A stretch of DNA of 64,000 nt from positions 1,328,501 to 1,392,500 of the forward strand of contig CP048486.1 of NCBI GenBank assembly GCA_025560025.1, given 5' to 3'. This stretch comes from Agrobacterium tumefaciens (lineage in GTDB: Bacteria > Pseudomonadota > Alphaproteobacteria > Rhizobiales > Rhizobiaceae). Below, in pieces: positions 1-8,058 of this stretch. Every line of letters begins with the position of its first letter. Position 1 is the stretch's first letter. Position numbers and translations under genes: made by a program. Under the pieces are notes generated by a model. That model was not told where the DNA came from. It was given only the letters and a program-made list of their open reading frames with translations, and searched no databases.

Positions 1-1431
1 GCACGCACCGCACTGTCGCAGCGACGGCTGGAAGCACTGAATGCCGTAGCGCAGGTGTCGCCACTCGATCTGTCGCGCACGGCATCCGGGGAGGTTGCTG
101 GCGTCGTTGCCGAGACGGCGGAAGCGCTGGTGCCCTATCTTTCCCGTTTCCAGCCGGCGCGGATGAAAGCCACCATCGTCCCCTTGGTGTTCGTGCTGGC
201 AATCCTGCCATTCACCTGGATTGCGGCCCTCGTGCTGCTCCTCTCCATGCCGACCATCCCGCTTTTCATGGCGCTGATCGGCTGGCAGGCAAAGGCTGCC
301 AGTGAAAAGCAGCTGGCCGAGACCGGCAACATGAATGCCTTCCTGCTCGATCGCCTGCGCGGGCTGGAAACGATCCGGGCGCTTGAAGCCGTCGATCTGA
401 CCGCTGGACGCCTGAGCAGAGACGCGGAAAACCTCAAGAAGCGGACAATGGCGGTGCTGCGGATCGCCTTTCTCTCCTCGGCCGTGCTGGAACTTTTCGC
501 CGCCCTCGGTGTTGCGATGACCGCCGTTTATATCGGTTTTCATCTGCTCGGTTTTCTCGATTTCGGCGCATGGGGCGAGAAGCTGACGCTTGCCGAGGGG
601 CTCTTCATTCTGCTGCTGGCCCCCGCTTTCTTCGAGCCATTGCGGGAATTATCTGCCGTGTGGCATGACCGTGCAGCCGGCGAAGCAGCACTCGGCGCGC
701 TTGGCACATTGACGGAAGGCGGCACCACCATCGTGGGCGAGGGCACCGAAGCCGTGTTAACCCCAAACCCGATGCCCGGTTTGGTGGAACTGGATAATCT
801 CTCCTTCGCCTATCCGAATTCTCCACCCGTCATTCAAAATCTCAACCTTGCGGTTCAGCAGGGCGAGAGAGTTGCGATTCTCGGGCCTTCCGGTTGTGGC
901 AAATCCACTGTACTCTCCTTGATTGCCGGGTTGGCCGAGGCTGGCAGCGGCACAATAAGGATCGCCGGCGTGACGCTCGATCATGCGAGTGCCGACGGGC
1001 TGCGCAGGACAATCGGCTGGGTCAGCCAGAAGCCGTTCTTTTTTGCCGGTTCCCTGAAGGCGAATATTCGCTTTGGCCGTGCAGGTGTTGGTGAAGGCAT
1101 GGTGGAAGAGGTGCTGCGCCGCACCGGGCTGGATACATTGTGGCATGCGCGCCGGCATCTGCCGATCGGAGATGGCGGATATGGCATTTCAGGCGGGGAA
1201 GCCGTGCGGCTCGCCATTGCGCGCGCCTTTGCCGATCCCGCAACGCAGCTGGTTCTGGTGGATGAGCCAACGGCGCATCTCGACCGGGAGACGGCGGCTC
1301 TGGTGACGGAAAACCTGCTGCAGCTTGCAAAGGGCAGGACATTGATTGTCGCAACACATGATCCGGTGCTCGCGGCACGCATGGACAGGATCGTGGACAT
1401 AACGGCGATCCATTCGGGGGAACGGTCATGA
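1..1431 (+). CDS. cydD: CydD, cysteine/glutathione ABC exporter subunit (5' end outside window)
   Basis: Half of the heterodimeric CydDC transporter, which exports cysteine and glutathione and is needed to assemble cytochrome bd. The reading frame is open from base 1, so the gene continues to the left; only about the last 476 codons are present and no start can be assigned. Visible parts are the end of a transmembrane domain with several hydrophobic segments, then an ATPase domain with Walker A GPSGCGKST, ABC signature ISGGE and Walker B LVLVDEP followed by a D-loop. Its stop overlaps the start of cydC by 4 bases (ATGA), which indicates translational coupling in a cydDCABX operon. Confidence 0.93.
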   Translation, partial: ARTALSQRRLEALNAVAQVSPLDLSRTASGEVAGVVAETAEALVPYLSRFQPARMKATIVPLVFVLAILPFTWIAALVLLLSMPTIPLFMALIGWQAKAASEKQLAETGNMNAFLLDRLRGLETIRALEAVDLTAGRLSRDAENLKKRTMAVLRIAFLSSAVLELFAALGVAMTAVYIGFHLLGFLDFGAWGEKLTLAEGLFILLLAPAFFEPLRELSAVWHDRAAGEAALGALGTLTEGGTTIVGEGTEAVLTPNPMPGLVELDNLSFAYPNSPPVIQNLNLAVQQGERVAILGPSGCGKSTVLSLIAGLAEAGSGTIRIAGVTLDHASADGLRRTIGWVSQKPFFFAGSLKANIRFGRAGVGEGMVEEVLRRTGLDTLWHARRHLPIGDGGYGISGGEAVRLAIARAFADPATQLVLVDEPTAHLDRETAALVTENLLQLAKGRTLIVATHDPVLAARMDRIVDITAIHSGERS

Positions 1432-3119
1432 TTGCGCGTTTTGCCATATTGAAACCCGTCATCGCGCTGTTCTGGTCGGCGCGACGCGGTATGCTGCTTG
1501 CCGGTGCCGTTCTGGCGGCAACCACGGTGCTGGCGGGCATCGGCCTGCTCGGCGTTTCCGGCTGGTTCATCACGGCCACCGCAATTGCCGGTCTTCTGCC
1601 GGCCACGGCCTACGCATTTGACGTCTTTGCGCCGTCGGCAGCGATCCGCCTGCTGGCGCTGTCGCGCACCGCCGCGCGTTATGGCGAACGTATGACCACC
1701 CATGAAGCAACGCTGTCCGTGCTTGCAGCTCTTCGGGAAAAGCTGTTTCGCGGCTTTGCCGCGCCGCAGGCGGCAAAAACTCTGGAGGCAAGGCCCGCCC
1801 GTCTGCTGAACCGTCTGACCGCGGATATCGACGCGCTGGATTCGCTTTATCTACGCGTATTGGTGCCCGCGGCCGTTGCTGTTCTTGCCGCCATCGCGAC
1901 AGGTATCGGGCTTGCTTTTCTCAGCCCGCTTGCAGGTGCTCTGGCGGCGATCTTCCTTGTCGCGGCGGGGCTCGGCATTTCGGTGCGGTCGGCATTGCGG
2001 GCGGAAAAATTCTCACGCCGCCGGGCAATCGGGCTTGAAGCGCTCCGCGCCCGCACGGCTGATCTCGTCAACGGACAGGCGGAATTGCTGACGACATCCC
2101 GTCTTTCCGCGCAGATTACCGCAGTAAAGCAGGCGGACGACTATCTGTCTGTCTGCGACGACCGCCTGAACCGGATCGAAACGAATGCCGGCTTTTCCTT
2201 CGGCATGTCAGCGGCGGTTCTTTTGAGTGCGGCTCTCCTCGGCATGGCCTGGCTTGCGGAACAGGGGGCGGTGACTGCGCCGGCTGCGGCCCTCGGTCTG
2301 CTCGTCTGTTTCGCTGCGCTGGAGCCCTTCACGGCGCTGCGCCGTGGTGCAATGGAACTCGGGCGCACGCTCTTTTCGGCAAGACGCATCGCGCCGCGTC
2401 TTTCCGCCGAGGCAGCCGTCAACTGTCTGTGCGTGCCTGCCACCGGCATGGCGGCCGAGCTTGATGGCGTGCGGCTGGAGCGGGACGGGAACGAAAACGC
2501 CGTTCTGACAAATATCAACCTTGCGATTGCCGCCGGAGAAACGGTCGCGATTATCGGGCCGAGCGGTGCCGGCAAGACCAGCCTCATTCAGCTTCTGGCG
2601 GGCGAATTGCAGCCGGCGGCGGGCACGGTCAGCGCTTTGCCGTGCTCTCTCATGACGCAGCGCAGCCAGCTTTTCCGCGACAGCATCGCCGATAATCTGA
2701 GGCTGGCAAAACCTGCCGCGACCGAGCGTGAAATGTGGGACGCCCTGCAATCGGCAGGCCTTGGTGAGCACGTCAAAACCCTGGCCGCCGGGCTGGATAC
2801 AAAGCTTGGCGAGGCGGGGCAGGGCCTCTCCGGCGGCCAGTCGCGGCGGCTTGCACTTGCCCGCTTCCTGCTGCGCGACAAACCGCTCTGGCTTCTCGAC
2901 GAGGTGACGGAAGGGCTCGACGGCGAGACCGCCCGCGACGTGCTGGGCCGGCTGTTTGCCAGGGCACAGGGAAAGACTGTCGTGATGATCACCCATAATC
3001 GCCGTGAGGCGGAATTTGCCGATCGCATCATCGTACTGAAAGAGGGTCGCCAACTTGATCAATGTCAAAGCGGCACCCCGGAATACGACGTAATGCTGCA
3101 AACATTGCGTCCGGACTGA
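1428..3119 (+). CDS. cydC: CydC, cysteine/glutathione ABC exporter subunit
   Basis: Second half of the CydDC thiol exporter, 563 residues, the usual length. The N-terminal half has the transmembrane helices of a type IV ABC exporter. The ATPase domain has Walker A GPSGAGKTS near residue 377, signature LSGGQ near 466 and Walker B LWLLDEV near 487. The residue after the Walker B Asp-Glu is Val rather than the usual Pro. It starts inside the cydD stop (ATGA) and is followed by a 69-base gap to cydA. That gap contains a GC-rich imperfect inverted repeat (GGCCGGC and GCCGGCC) that might modulate read-through. Confidence 0.94.
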   Translation: MIARFAILKPVIALFWSARRGMLLAGAVLAATTVLAGIGLLGVSGWFITATAIAGLLPATAYAFDVFAPSAAIRLLALSRTAARYGERMTTHEATLSVLAALREKLFRGFAAPQAAKTLEARPARLLNRLTADIDALDSLYLRVLVPAAVAVLAAIATGIGLAFLSPLAGALAAIFLVAAGLGISVRSALRAEKFSRRRAIGLEALRARTADLVNGQAELLTTSRLSAQITAVKQADDYLSVCDDRLNRIETNAGFSFGMSAAVLLSAALLGMAWLAEQGAVTAPAAALGLLVCFAALEPFTALRRGAMELGRTLFSARRIAPRLSAEAAVNCLCVPATGMAAELDGVRLERDGNENAVLTNINLAIAAGETVAIIGPSGAGKTSLIQLLAGELQPAAGTVSALPCSLMTQRSQLFRDSIADNLRLAKPAATEREMWDALQSAGLGEHVKTLAAGLDTKLGEAGQGLSGGQSRRLALARFLLRDKPLWLLDEVTEGLDGETARDVLGRLFARAQGKTVVMITHNRREAEFADRIIVLKEGRQLDQCQSGTPEYDVMLQTLRPD

Positions 3120-3188
3120 GTGATTTTTTCAGGGCCGGCGCCGTCTCGTAACAGAAGGCCGGCCTTTCCTGAAAGGTGGGGTAAAAAC

Positions 3189-4766
3189 ATGGAACTCGAC
3201 ATCGTGGCGCTATCGCGCCTGCAATTCGCGGTTACCGCTTTATATCACTTTCTATTCGTTCCCCTGACGATCGGACTATCGGTGGTGATCGCCATCATGG
3301 AAACGGTCTATGTCATGACCGGCCGCGTGATCTGGCGGCAGATGACGAAATTCTGGGGCACATTGTTCGGCATCAATTTCGTGCTTGGTGTTTCCACCGG
3401 CATCGTCATGGAATTCCAGTTCGGCATGAACTGGAGCTATTACAGCCACTATGTCGGTGATATTTTCGGTGCGCCGCTGGCGATCGAAGGAATGATGGCC
3501 TTCTTTCTGGAAGCCACCTTTGTCGGTCTGTTCTTTTTCGGCTGGGACAAGCTGTCGAAACTTGGCCATCTCATCGCAACATGGTGCGTGGCGATAGGCT
3601 CGAACTTCTCGGCGCTATGGATATTGATCGCCAATGGCTGGATGCAGAACCCGGCGGGATCGGCTTTCAACCCCCAGACCATGCGCATGGAAGTGACTGA
3701 CTTCTTCGAGGTACTGTTCAACCCGGTGGCGCAGGCGAAGTTCGTCCATACCGTTTCTGCGGGCTATGTGACCGCCTCCATCTTCGTGCTCGGCGTTTCG
3801 GCCTGGTATGTTCTCAAGGGGCGTCACGTTGATCTCGCCAAGCGGTCGATGACGGTCGCCGCTTCCTTCGGTCTGGCGGCGGCGCTGTCGGTTGTCGTGC
3901 TCGGTGACGAAAGCGGATATCTTTCGACCGAACACCAGAAGATGAAGCTCGCCTCCATCGAGGCCATGTGGGAAACGGAACCGGCGCCGGCGCCTTTCAC
4001 CGTCATCGGTTTTCCCGATCAGGAAGCGCGTGAGACGCATTTCGCCGTCAAAATCCCTTGGGTCATGGGTCTTATCGGCACCCGCTCGCTCGACACGGAA
4101 ATCCCCGGCATCAACGATCTGGTGGAGCTGGCAAAGAACCGCATCCGCGATGGCATCAAGGCCTATGATGCGTTGATGCAGATACGCGCTACCGGCAAGG
4201 GCGCGGAACTGCCCGAAGAGGTGCGTGGCACCTTTGCGGAACTTGGCCACGAACTTGGTTACGCCCTGCTGCTGAAACGTTATGTCGACGATCCGCGCCA
4301 GGCGACCGAGGAACAGATCGCCAAGGCGGCCGCCGATACTATCCCGCATGTGCCGACGCTGTTCTGGGCCTTCCGCATCATGGTCGGTCTTGGCATGTTC
4401 TTCATTCTGTTGACGGCGACCTTCTTTTATCTCTCGGCCCGCCGCCGGCTGGATCGCTATCCGCTGTTGCTGAAGGTGGCCGTCTTCGCCATCCCGCTGC
4501 CGTGGATCGCGGTTGAAATGGGCTGGATAGTTGCGGAATTCGGTCGCCAGCCATGGATCATCGAGGGCGTGCTGCCGACGGCCGCCGCCGTCTCCAGTCT
4601 CAGCGCCTCGACGGTTCTGATTACGCTTCTGTGTTTCATCGCCATCTACACGGTGCTGTTCATCGTCGAAATGGGGCTGATGCTGAAGGCGATCCGCAAG
4701 GGGCCTGATCCGGATCACGAGCCGGAAGCGCCGCTCGTTCCTGAAAAACTCGTCGCTGCGGAGTAA
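3189..4766 (+). CDS. cydA: Cytochrome bd ubiquinol oxidase subunit I
   Basis: Inner-membrane subunit carrying hemes b558, b595 and d; it oxidises quinol and reduces oxygen at high affinity. 525 residues. The ATG at 3189 follows a purine-rich AGGTGGGG; an in-frame extension to 3120 exists but adds an atypical N-terminus before the conserved MELDIVALSRLQFAVTALYH. His20 in that motif corresponds to the heme b595/d ligand. A periplasmic quinol-binding loop (from about residue 240), the FRIMVGLGM segment carrying the heme b558 Met ligand, and the GRQPW motif are all present. The long loop between residues about 250 and 400 suggests the E. coli-like long Q-loop class. Confidence 0.96.
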   Translation: MELDIVALSRLQFAVTALYHFLFVPLTIGLSVVIAIMETVYVMTGRVIWRQMTKFWGTLFGINFVLGVSTGIVMEFQFGMNWSYYSHYVGDIFGAPLAIEGMMAFFLEATFVGLFFFGWDKLSKLGHLIATWCVAIGSNFSALWILIANGWMQNPAGSAFNPQTMRMEVTDFFEVLFNPVAQAKFVHTVSAGYVTASIFVLGVSAWYVLKGRHVDLAKRSMTVAASFGLAAALSVVVLGDESGYLSTEHQKMKLASIEAMWETEPAPAPFTVIGFPDQEARETHFAVKIPWVMGLIGTRSLDTEIPGINDLVELAKNRIRDGIKAYDALMQIRATGKGAELPEEVRGTFAELGHELGYALLLKRYVDDPRQATEEQIAKAAADTIPHVPTLFWAFRIMVGLGMFFILLTATFFYLSARRRLDRYPLLLKVAVFAIPLPWIAVEMGWIVAEFGRQPWIIEGVLPTAAAVSSLSASTVLITLLCFIAIYTVLFIVEMGLMLKAIRKGPDPDHEPEAPLVPEKLVAAE

Positions 4767-4772
4767 ACGATC

Positions 4773-5930
4773 ATGATATTGCACCAACTCATCGACTACG
4801 AAATCCTCCGCGTTATCTGGTGGCTGCTGCTCGGCGTGGTGCTGATCGGATTTGCCGTCACCGGCGGTTTCGATCTGGGCACCGGCGCGCTTTTGCCCTT
4901 CGTCGCGAAAACGGATCTCGAGCGGCGCGTCGTCATCAATTCCATCGGCCCGGTCTGGGAAGGCAATCAGGTCTGGCTCATCCTTGGCGGCGGCGCCATC
5001 TTTGCCGCCTGGCCGCCGCTTTATGCGGTGTCGTTTTCAGGGTTTTACCTGGCGATGTTCGCCACCCTGTTTGCGCTGATCCTGCGACCGGTCGGTTTCA
5101 AATACCGCTCCAAGCGTGAGAGCACGACATGGCGCAGTGCCTGGGATTGGGCGCTGTTTATAGGCGGCTTTGTTCCTGCGCTGATCTTCGGTGTGGCGGT
5201 CGGCAATGTGCTGCAGGGCGTCCCCTTCCGCTTCAATGACGACTTGAGGATTTTCTACGACGGCACGACGCTGTTCGAACTTCTCAACCCTTACGCCATC
5301 CTCTGCGGCCTCGTTTCCGTTGCCATGCTGGTGATGCATGGTGCTGCCTGGCTGGTGCTGAAGACCGAAGGCCCGGTTGCAGCCCGCGCCCGCAGTTTCG
5401 GCAGCATTGCCGCACTCGCCACATCAGTTCTTTTCGCACTCGGCGGCGTTCTGCTGTGGCTTGGTGTCGATGGGTATCGCTTCACCTCGGAAGTCGTGAC
5501 CGACGGTCCGTCCAATCCGCTGTCAAAGACGGTCGAGGTCGCAAGCGGCGTCTGGTTTGCGAATTATGCGGCCCATCCCTGGATGATGCTGGCGCCGGCG
5601 CTCGGTCTTGCCTTCCCGCTCGTCGCCTTCCTGTTGTTCAGGGTCGGGCGTGAGGTGCTGGCGCTACTTTCCAGTTCGCTTGCCATTTTCGGCATCATCT
5701 CGACGGTCGGGCTGACGATGTTTCCCTTCATCCTGCCGTCGTCGATCGATCCGAAATCGAGCCTGACGGTCTGGGATGCATCGTCCAGCCATATGACGCT
5801 GTTCATCATGCTGGTCGTCGCCCTCATCTTCATCCCCATCATCGTTGCTTATACCTCATGGGTCTATCGCGTGCTGTGGGGCAAGGTTGATGAAAAGGCG
5901 ATCCGCGACGACAGCGGCCACGCCTATTGA
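4773..5930 (+). CDS. cydB: Cytochrome bd ubiquinol oxidase subunit II
   Basis: Second membrane subunit of cytochrome bd, 385 residues and strongly hydrophobic, with the family N-terminal motif GFDLGTGALLPF and the following VWEGNQVWLI segment. The start at 4773 lies 6 bases after the cydA stop, and a GGAG overlapping that stop serves as ribosome binding site, so the two subunits are made together. The start of cydX follows 23 bases after its end. Confidence 0.96.
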   Translation: MILHQLIDYEILRVIWWLLLGVVLIGFAVTGGFDLGTGALLPFVAKTDLERRVVINSIGPVWEGNQVWLILGGGAIFAAWPPLYAVSFSGFYLAMFATLFALILRPVGFKYRSKRESTTWRSAWDWALFIGGFVPALIFGVAVGNVLQGVPFRFNDDLRIFYDGTTLFELLNPYAILCGLVSVAMLVMHGAAWLVLKTEGPVAARARSFGSIAALATSVLFALGGVLLWLGVDGYRFTSEVVTDGPSNPLSKTVEVASGVWFANYAAHPWMMLAPALGLAFPLVAFLLFRVGREVLALLSSSLAIFGIISTVGLTMFPFILPSSIDPKSSLTVWDASSSHMTLFIMLVVALIFIPIIVAYTSWVYRVLWGKVDEKAIRDDSGHAY

Positions 5931-5953
5931 TATCAAACAGAAGGAGATCGACC

Positions 5954-6076
5954 ATGTGGTATTTCGCCTGGCTGCTTGGCCTGCCTCTCGCCGCCATCTT
6001 CGCCGTCATGAACGCGATGTGGTATGAGCTGATGGAAGAAAACGCCAGAAAGGCCGAGGCCAAGCCGGAAAAATAG
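5954..6076 (+). CDS. cydX: CydX small subunit of cytochrome bd oxidase
   Basis: A 40-codon gene directly after cydB with a good AAGGAGAT ribosome binding site. The product starts MWYFAWLLG, has one hydrophobic helix, and carries the conserved W-E pair in MWYELMEE, then a short charged tail ending in KPEK. CydX subunits (about 30-50 residues, single helix) stabilise the heme groups of cytochrome bd. Position, length and motif all fit. It is easy to miss because of its size. Confidence 0.93.
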   Translation: MWYFAWLLGLPLAAIFAVMNAMWYELMEENARKAEAKPEK

Positions 6077-6100
6077 TGTTTCGGGGCACGAGGTAAAAAA

Positions 6101-6127
6101 GGGCGGCATCCGTTGTGAATGCCGCCC
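6101..6127. terminator. Bidirectional rho-independent terminator after cydX
   Basis: A 9-bp GC-rich stem (GGGCGGCAT / ATGCCGCCC) with a 9-base loop. On the minus strand it is followed by six T, so it suits the end of the convergent 6162-7047 operon. On the plus strand it is followed by the weaker TTCCTGT after cydX. Confidence 0.8.
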
Positions 6128-6161
6128 TTCCTGTAAAAATCGCCGCGCTTGACGTGCGGCT

Positions 6162-6350
6162 TCAGTGGATTGCGATGCCGCGCTTGTCCGCTTCTTCCTT
6201 GATGATGTCTTCGACCAGCGCTCTCTTGAGATTTGGGTTTCCCAGAAGATAGTCGTCGGCAATCTCGAAAATCGATTTCGGGTTCTCGGTCCTGTGCAGG
6301 GTGTCGAGGTCCTGGCCGATCTGCTCTCGCAAGCTAGAATAGTCGTCCAT
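6162..6350 (-). CDS. Small hypothetical protein, 62 residues
   Basis: Acidic, soluble-looking 62-residue protein beginning MDDYSSLREQ, with helix-forming sequence and no transmembrane segment or cysteine. The ATG is preceded by GGGAGAGCCGCG, a usable ribosome binding site. It is the last gene of a three-gene minus-strand set (GlsB-like, DUF3597, this gene; gaps of 12 and 22 bases) that ends at the terminator near 6101. The set lies behind a sigma-EcfG-like promoter, so a general-stress role is inferred. I do not recognise the family. Confidence 0.7.
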   Translation of the reverse strand: MDDYSSLREQIGQDLDTLHRTENPKSIFEIADDYLLGNPNLKRALVEDIIKEEADKRGIAIH

Positions 6351-6372
6351 CGCGGCTCTCCCGTTCGCTGGT

Positions 6373-6783
6373 TCAGTCCAGAAGGTCGGCAGGAACCTTG
6401 CCGCCGTTCTCTGACAGTTTCTTGATAACGGCCTTATGCAGCCAGATGTTCATGGTGGCGGAATCCGAGGTGTCGCCGGTATAGCCGAGTTCACCGGCCA
6501 GTTCCTTTCTGGCGGTGAGGCTGCTGTCCAGATTGAGCGCCTTCAGAAGGTCAACGATTGAACGTTTCCAGTCGAGTTTCTGTCCGTTCTGCTTGACGGC
6601 CGCATCCAGAATGGAGGCGACGTCGACGTTGCCCGTGCTTGCCGAAGGTGTGGCTGCTGGAGCAGGTGCTGCTGGCTGGGCCGGTGCGGCCGGGCTTGCG
6701 GTTGTTGCAGTTGGAGCCGAAGCTTGTGGAGCGGCTTCGGCCTTGCCGAAAATCGCGTTCTTGATCTTGTCGAAAAAGCTCAT
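6373..6783 (-). CDS. DUF3597 domain protein
   Basis: 136 residues. The N-terminus MSFFDKIKNAIFGK is typical of DUF3597 proteins, followed by an Ala/Pro-rich low-complexity linker (about residues 17-50). A conserved C-terminal helical domain runs from about residue 52 (VDVASILD, then the LDWKRSIVDLLKALNLDSSL region). No enzymatic motif is seen; the domain is predicted to be a small helical module of unknown role. The gene lies between the GlsB-like gene and the 62-residue protein, and all three are probably cotranscribed. Confidence 0.85.
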   Translation of the reverse strand: MSFFDKIKNAIFGKAEAAPQASAPTATTASPAAPAQPAAPAPAATPSASTGNVDVASILDAAVKQNGQKLDWKRSIVDLLKALNLDSSLTARKELAGELGYTGDTSDSATMNIWLHKAVIKKLSENGGKVPADLLD

Positions 6784-6795
6784 TGTGTCCTCCCT

Positions 6796-7047
6796 TTATC
6801 GGCGAAATGCGCGCCCGACGGCGATGAGAATGCAGGCGCCGATGAAACCCGCGATGAGATATCCAATCCAGCCTCCGAGCGAAATGCCCACAAGCCCCAG
6901 AAGGAAATTGGCGACGATGGCGCCAACGATGCCGAGGATGATGTTCATGAAAACACCCATGTTGCTTTTCATGAACTGTTCAGCGAGCCAGCCGGCCACG
7001 CCGCCAATGATGATTGCTGCAATCCAGCCGATTTGTGCGTCTTCCAT
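6796..7047 (-). CDS. GlsB/YeaQ/YmgE family stress-response membrane protein
   Basis: 83 residues, nearly all hydrophobic, with the glycine-rich three-helix pattern of the transglycosylase-associated (GlsB/YeaQ) family: GWIAAIIIGGVAGWLAEQF, then the NIILGIVGAIVANFLLG segment and GGWIGYLIAGFIGA. The chosen ATG has AGGAAAGG upstream; a longer frame reaches 7143 but its extra residues are not family-like. It is the first gene after the promoter at 7145-7169, leaving a 5' leader of roughly 90 bases. Members of this family are commonly stress induced. Confidence 0.88.
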   Translation of the reverse strand: MEDAQIGWIAAIIIGGVAGWLAEQFMKSNMGVFMNIILGIVGAIVANFLLGLVGISLGGWIGYLIAGFIGACILIAVGRAFRR

Positions 7048-7144
7048 AACAGGCCTTTCCTTTGTGAGAGAGGTCCACCGGCATATGGACAGGCTTTTGC
7101 GCGCACTGATCCCCCCGCCTTGAATCGACCCCAGGCGAGGCAAT

Positions 7145-7169
7145 AACGAAAATGCTGGCGGTTGGTTCC
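7145..7169 (-). promoter_or_regulatory. Sigma-EcfG (RpoE2-type) promoter for the GlsB/DUF3597 genes
   Basis: Read on the minus strand: GGAAC at 7169-7165, 17 bases, then GTT at 7147-7145. This matches the rhizobial general-stress consensus GGAAC-N18/19-TT. It lies about 100 bases upstream of the GlsB-like start, pointing towards it. Confidence 0.7.
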
Positions 7170-7199
7170 GTGCGGCGGGCTGTATCGCGGCCCTTTCGT

Positions 7200-8057
7200 T
7201 CAGCTCCGGCTTTGGAAGTCCAGCCCGATATCCAGAACCGGCGCACTATGGGTCAGCCAGCCGACGGAGATGAGATCGACGCCGGTTGCGGCAATAATGG
7301 CGGCTGTTTCCGGGTTGATCCGGCCGGAGGCCTCGATGATCGCACGACCGGCGACGATTTCCACCGCTTCGCGCAGCTGTTCCGGCGTCATATTGTCCAG
7401 AAGAACGGCATCGACGCCTTCCTCCATCGCCTCGCGCAATTGTGCGAGCGTATCGACCTCCACTTCGATCTTGACGAGATGTCCAACACCCTGCCGGGCG
7501 CTGCGGATAGCCTCGCGCACGCCCCCGGCCACGGCGATGTGGTTGTCCTTGATGAGTACGGCGTCATAAAGGGCGAAACGGTGGTTCATGCCGCCGCCGG
7601 CGCGCACGGCATATTTTTCCAGCGCCCTGAGACCCGGCGTGGTCTTGCGGGTGCAGGCGACGGAGGCTCTGGTGCCGGAGATGGCGGCTGCGATCTTTGC
7701 GGTGACTGAAGCAATGCCCGACAGATGGCCGAGGAAATTAAGCGCAGTGCGCTCCCCGGTCAAAAGGCCGCGCGAGGGACCTTCGATTGTCGCGATGATA
7801 TCACCGGGTACGACGGTCGCCCCATCCTGCACGTGGCGCTTCATCACGATTGCCGGGTCGACGAGCTGGAATGCGAGCTCCGCGGCATCGAGACCGGCGA
7901 TGACGCCCGGTTCCCGTGCGGCCATGACAACGACGGAACGATGATCGGCGGGAATGACAGCGGCGGAGGTTATATCGCCGGCGAGCCCGAGATCTTCCAG
8001 TAGGGCGTTGCGGACGAGCGGTTCCACGATGAGGCGTGGCAGGGGGGAAAGGGTCAT
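7200..8057 (-). CDS. nadC: Quinolinate phosphoribosyltransferase (NadC)
   Basis: Converts quinolinate and PRPP to nicotinate mononucleotide, CO2 and pyrophosphate in de novo NAD synthesis. 285 residues from the ATG at 8057, beginning MTLSPLPRLIVEPLVRNAL; the in-frame extension to 8117 lies inside nadB and is less likely. Family motifs present are EDLGLAGDIT, the TRKTTPGLR substrate loop, GGGMNHRFALYDAVLIKDNH and EVEVD. The start lies one base beyond the nadB stop, so translation is coupled. Last gene of nadABC. Confidence 0.95.
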   Translation of the reverse strand: MTLSPLPRLIVEPLVRNALLEDLGLAGDITSAAVIPADHRSVVVMAAREPGVIAGLDAAELAFQLVDPAIVMKRHVQDGATVVPGDIIATIEGPSRGLLTGERTALNFLGHLSGIASVTAKIAAAISGTRASVACTRKTTPGLRALEKYAVRAGGGMNHRFALYDAVLIKDNHIAVAGGVREAIRSARQGVGHLVKIEVEVDTLAQLREAMEEGVDAVLLDNMTPEQLREAVEIVAGRAIIEASGRINPETAAIIAATGVDLISVGWLTHSAPVLDIGLDFQSRS

Positions 8058-8058
8058 G

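Noticed and set aside
3120..3188. Upstream extension of cydA to base 3120
   Set aside because: The added residues are not family-like and the ATG at 3189 has the better ribosome binding site and matches the conserved N-terminus.
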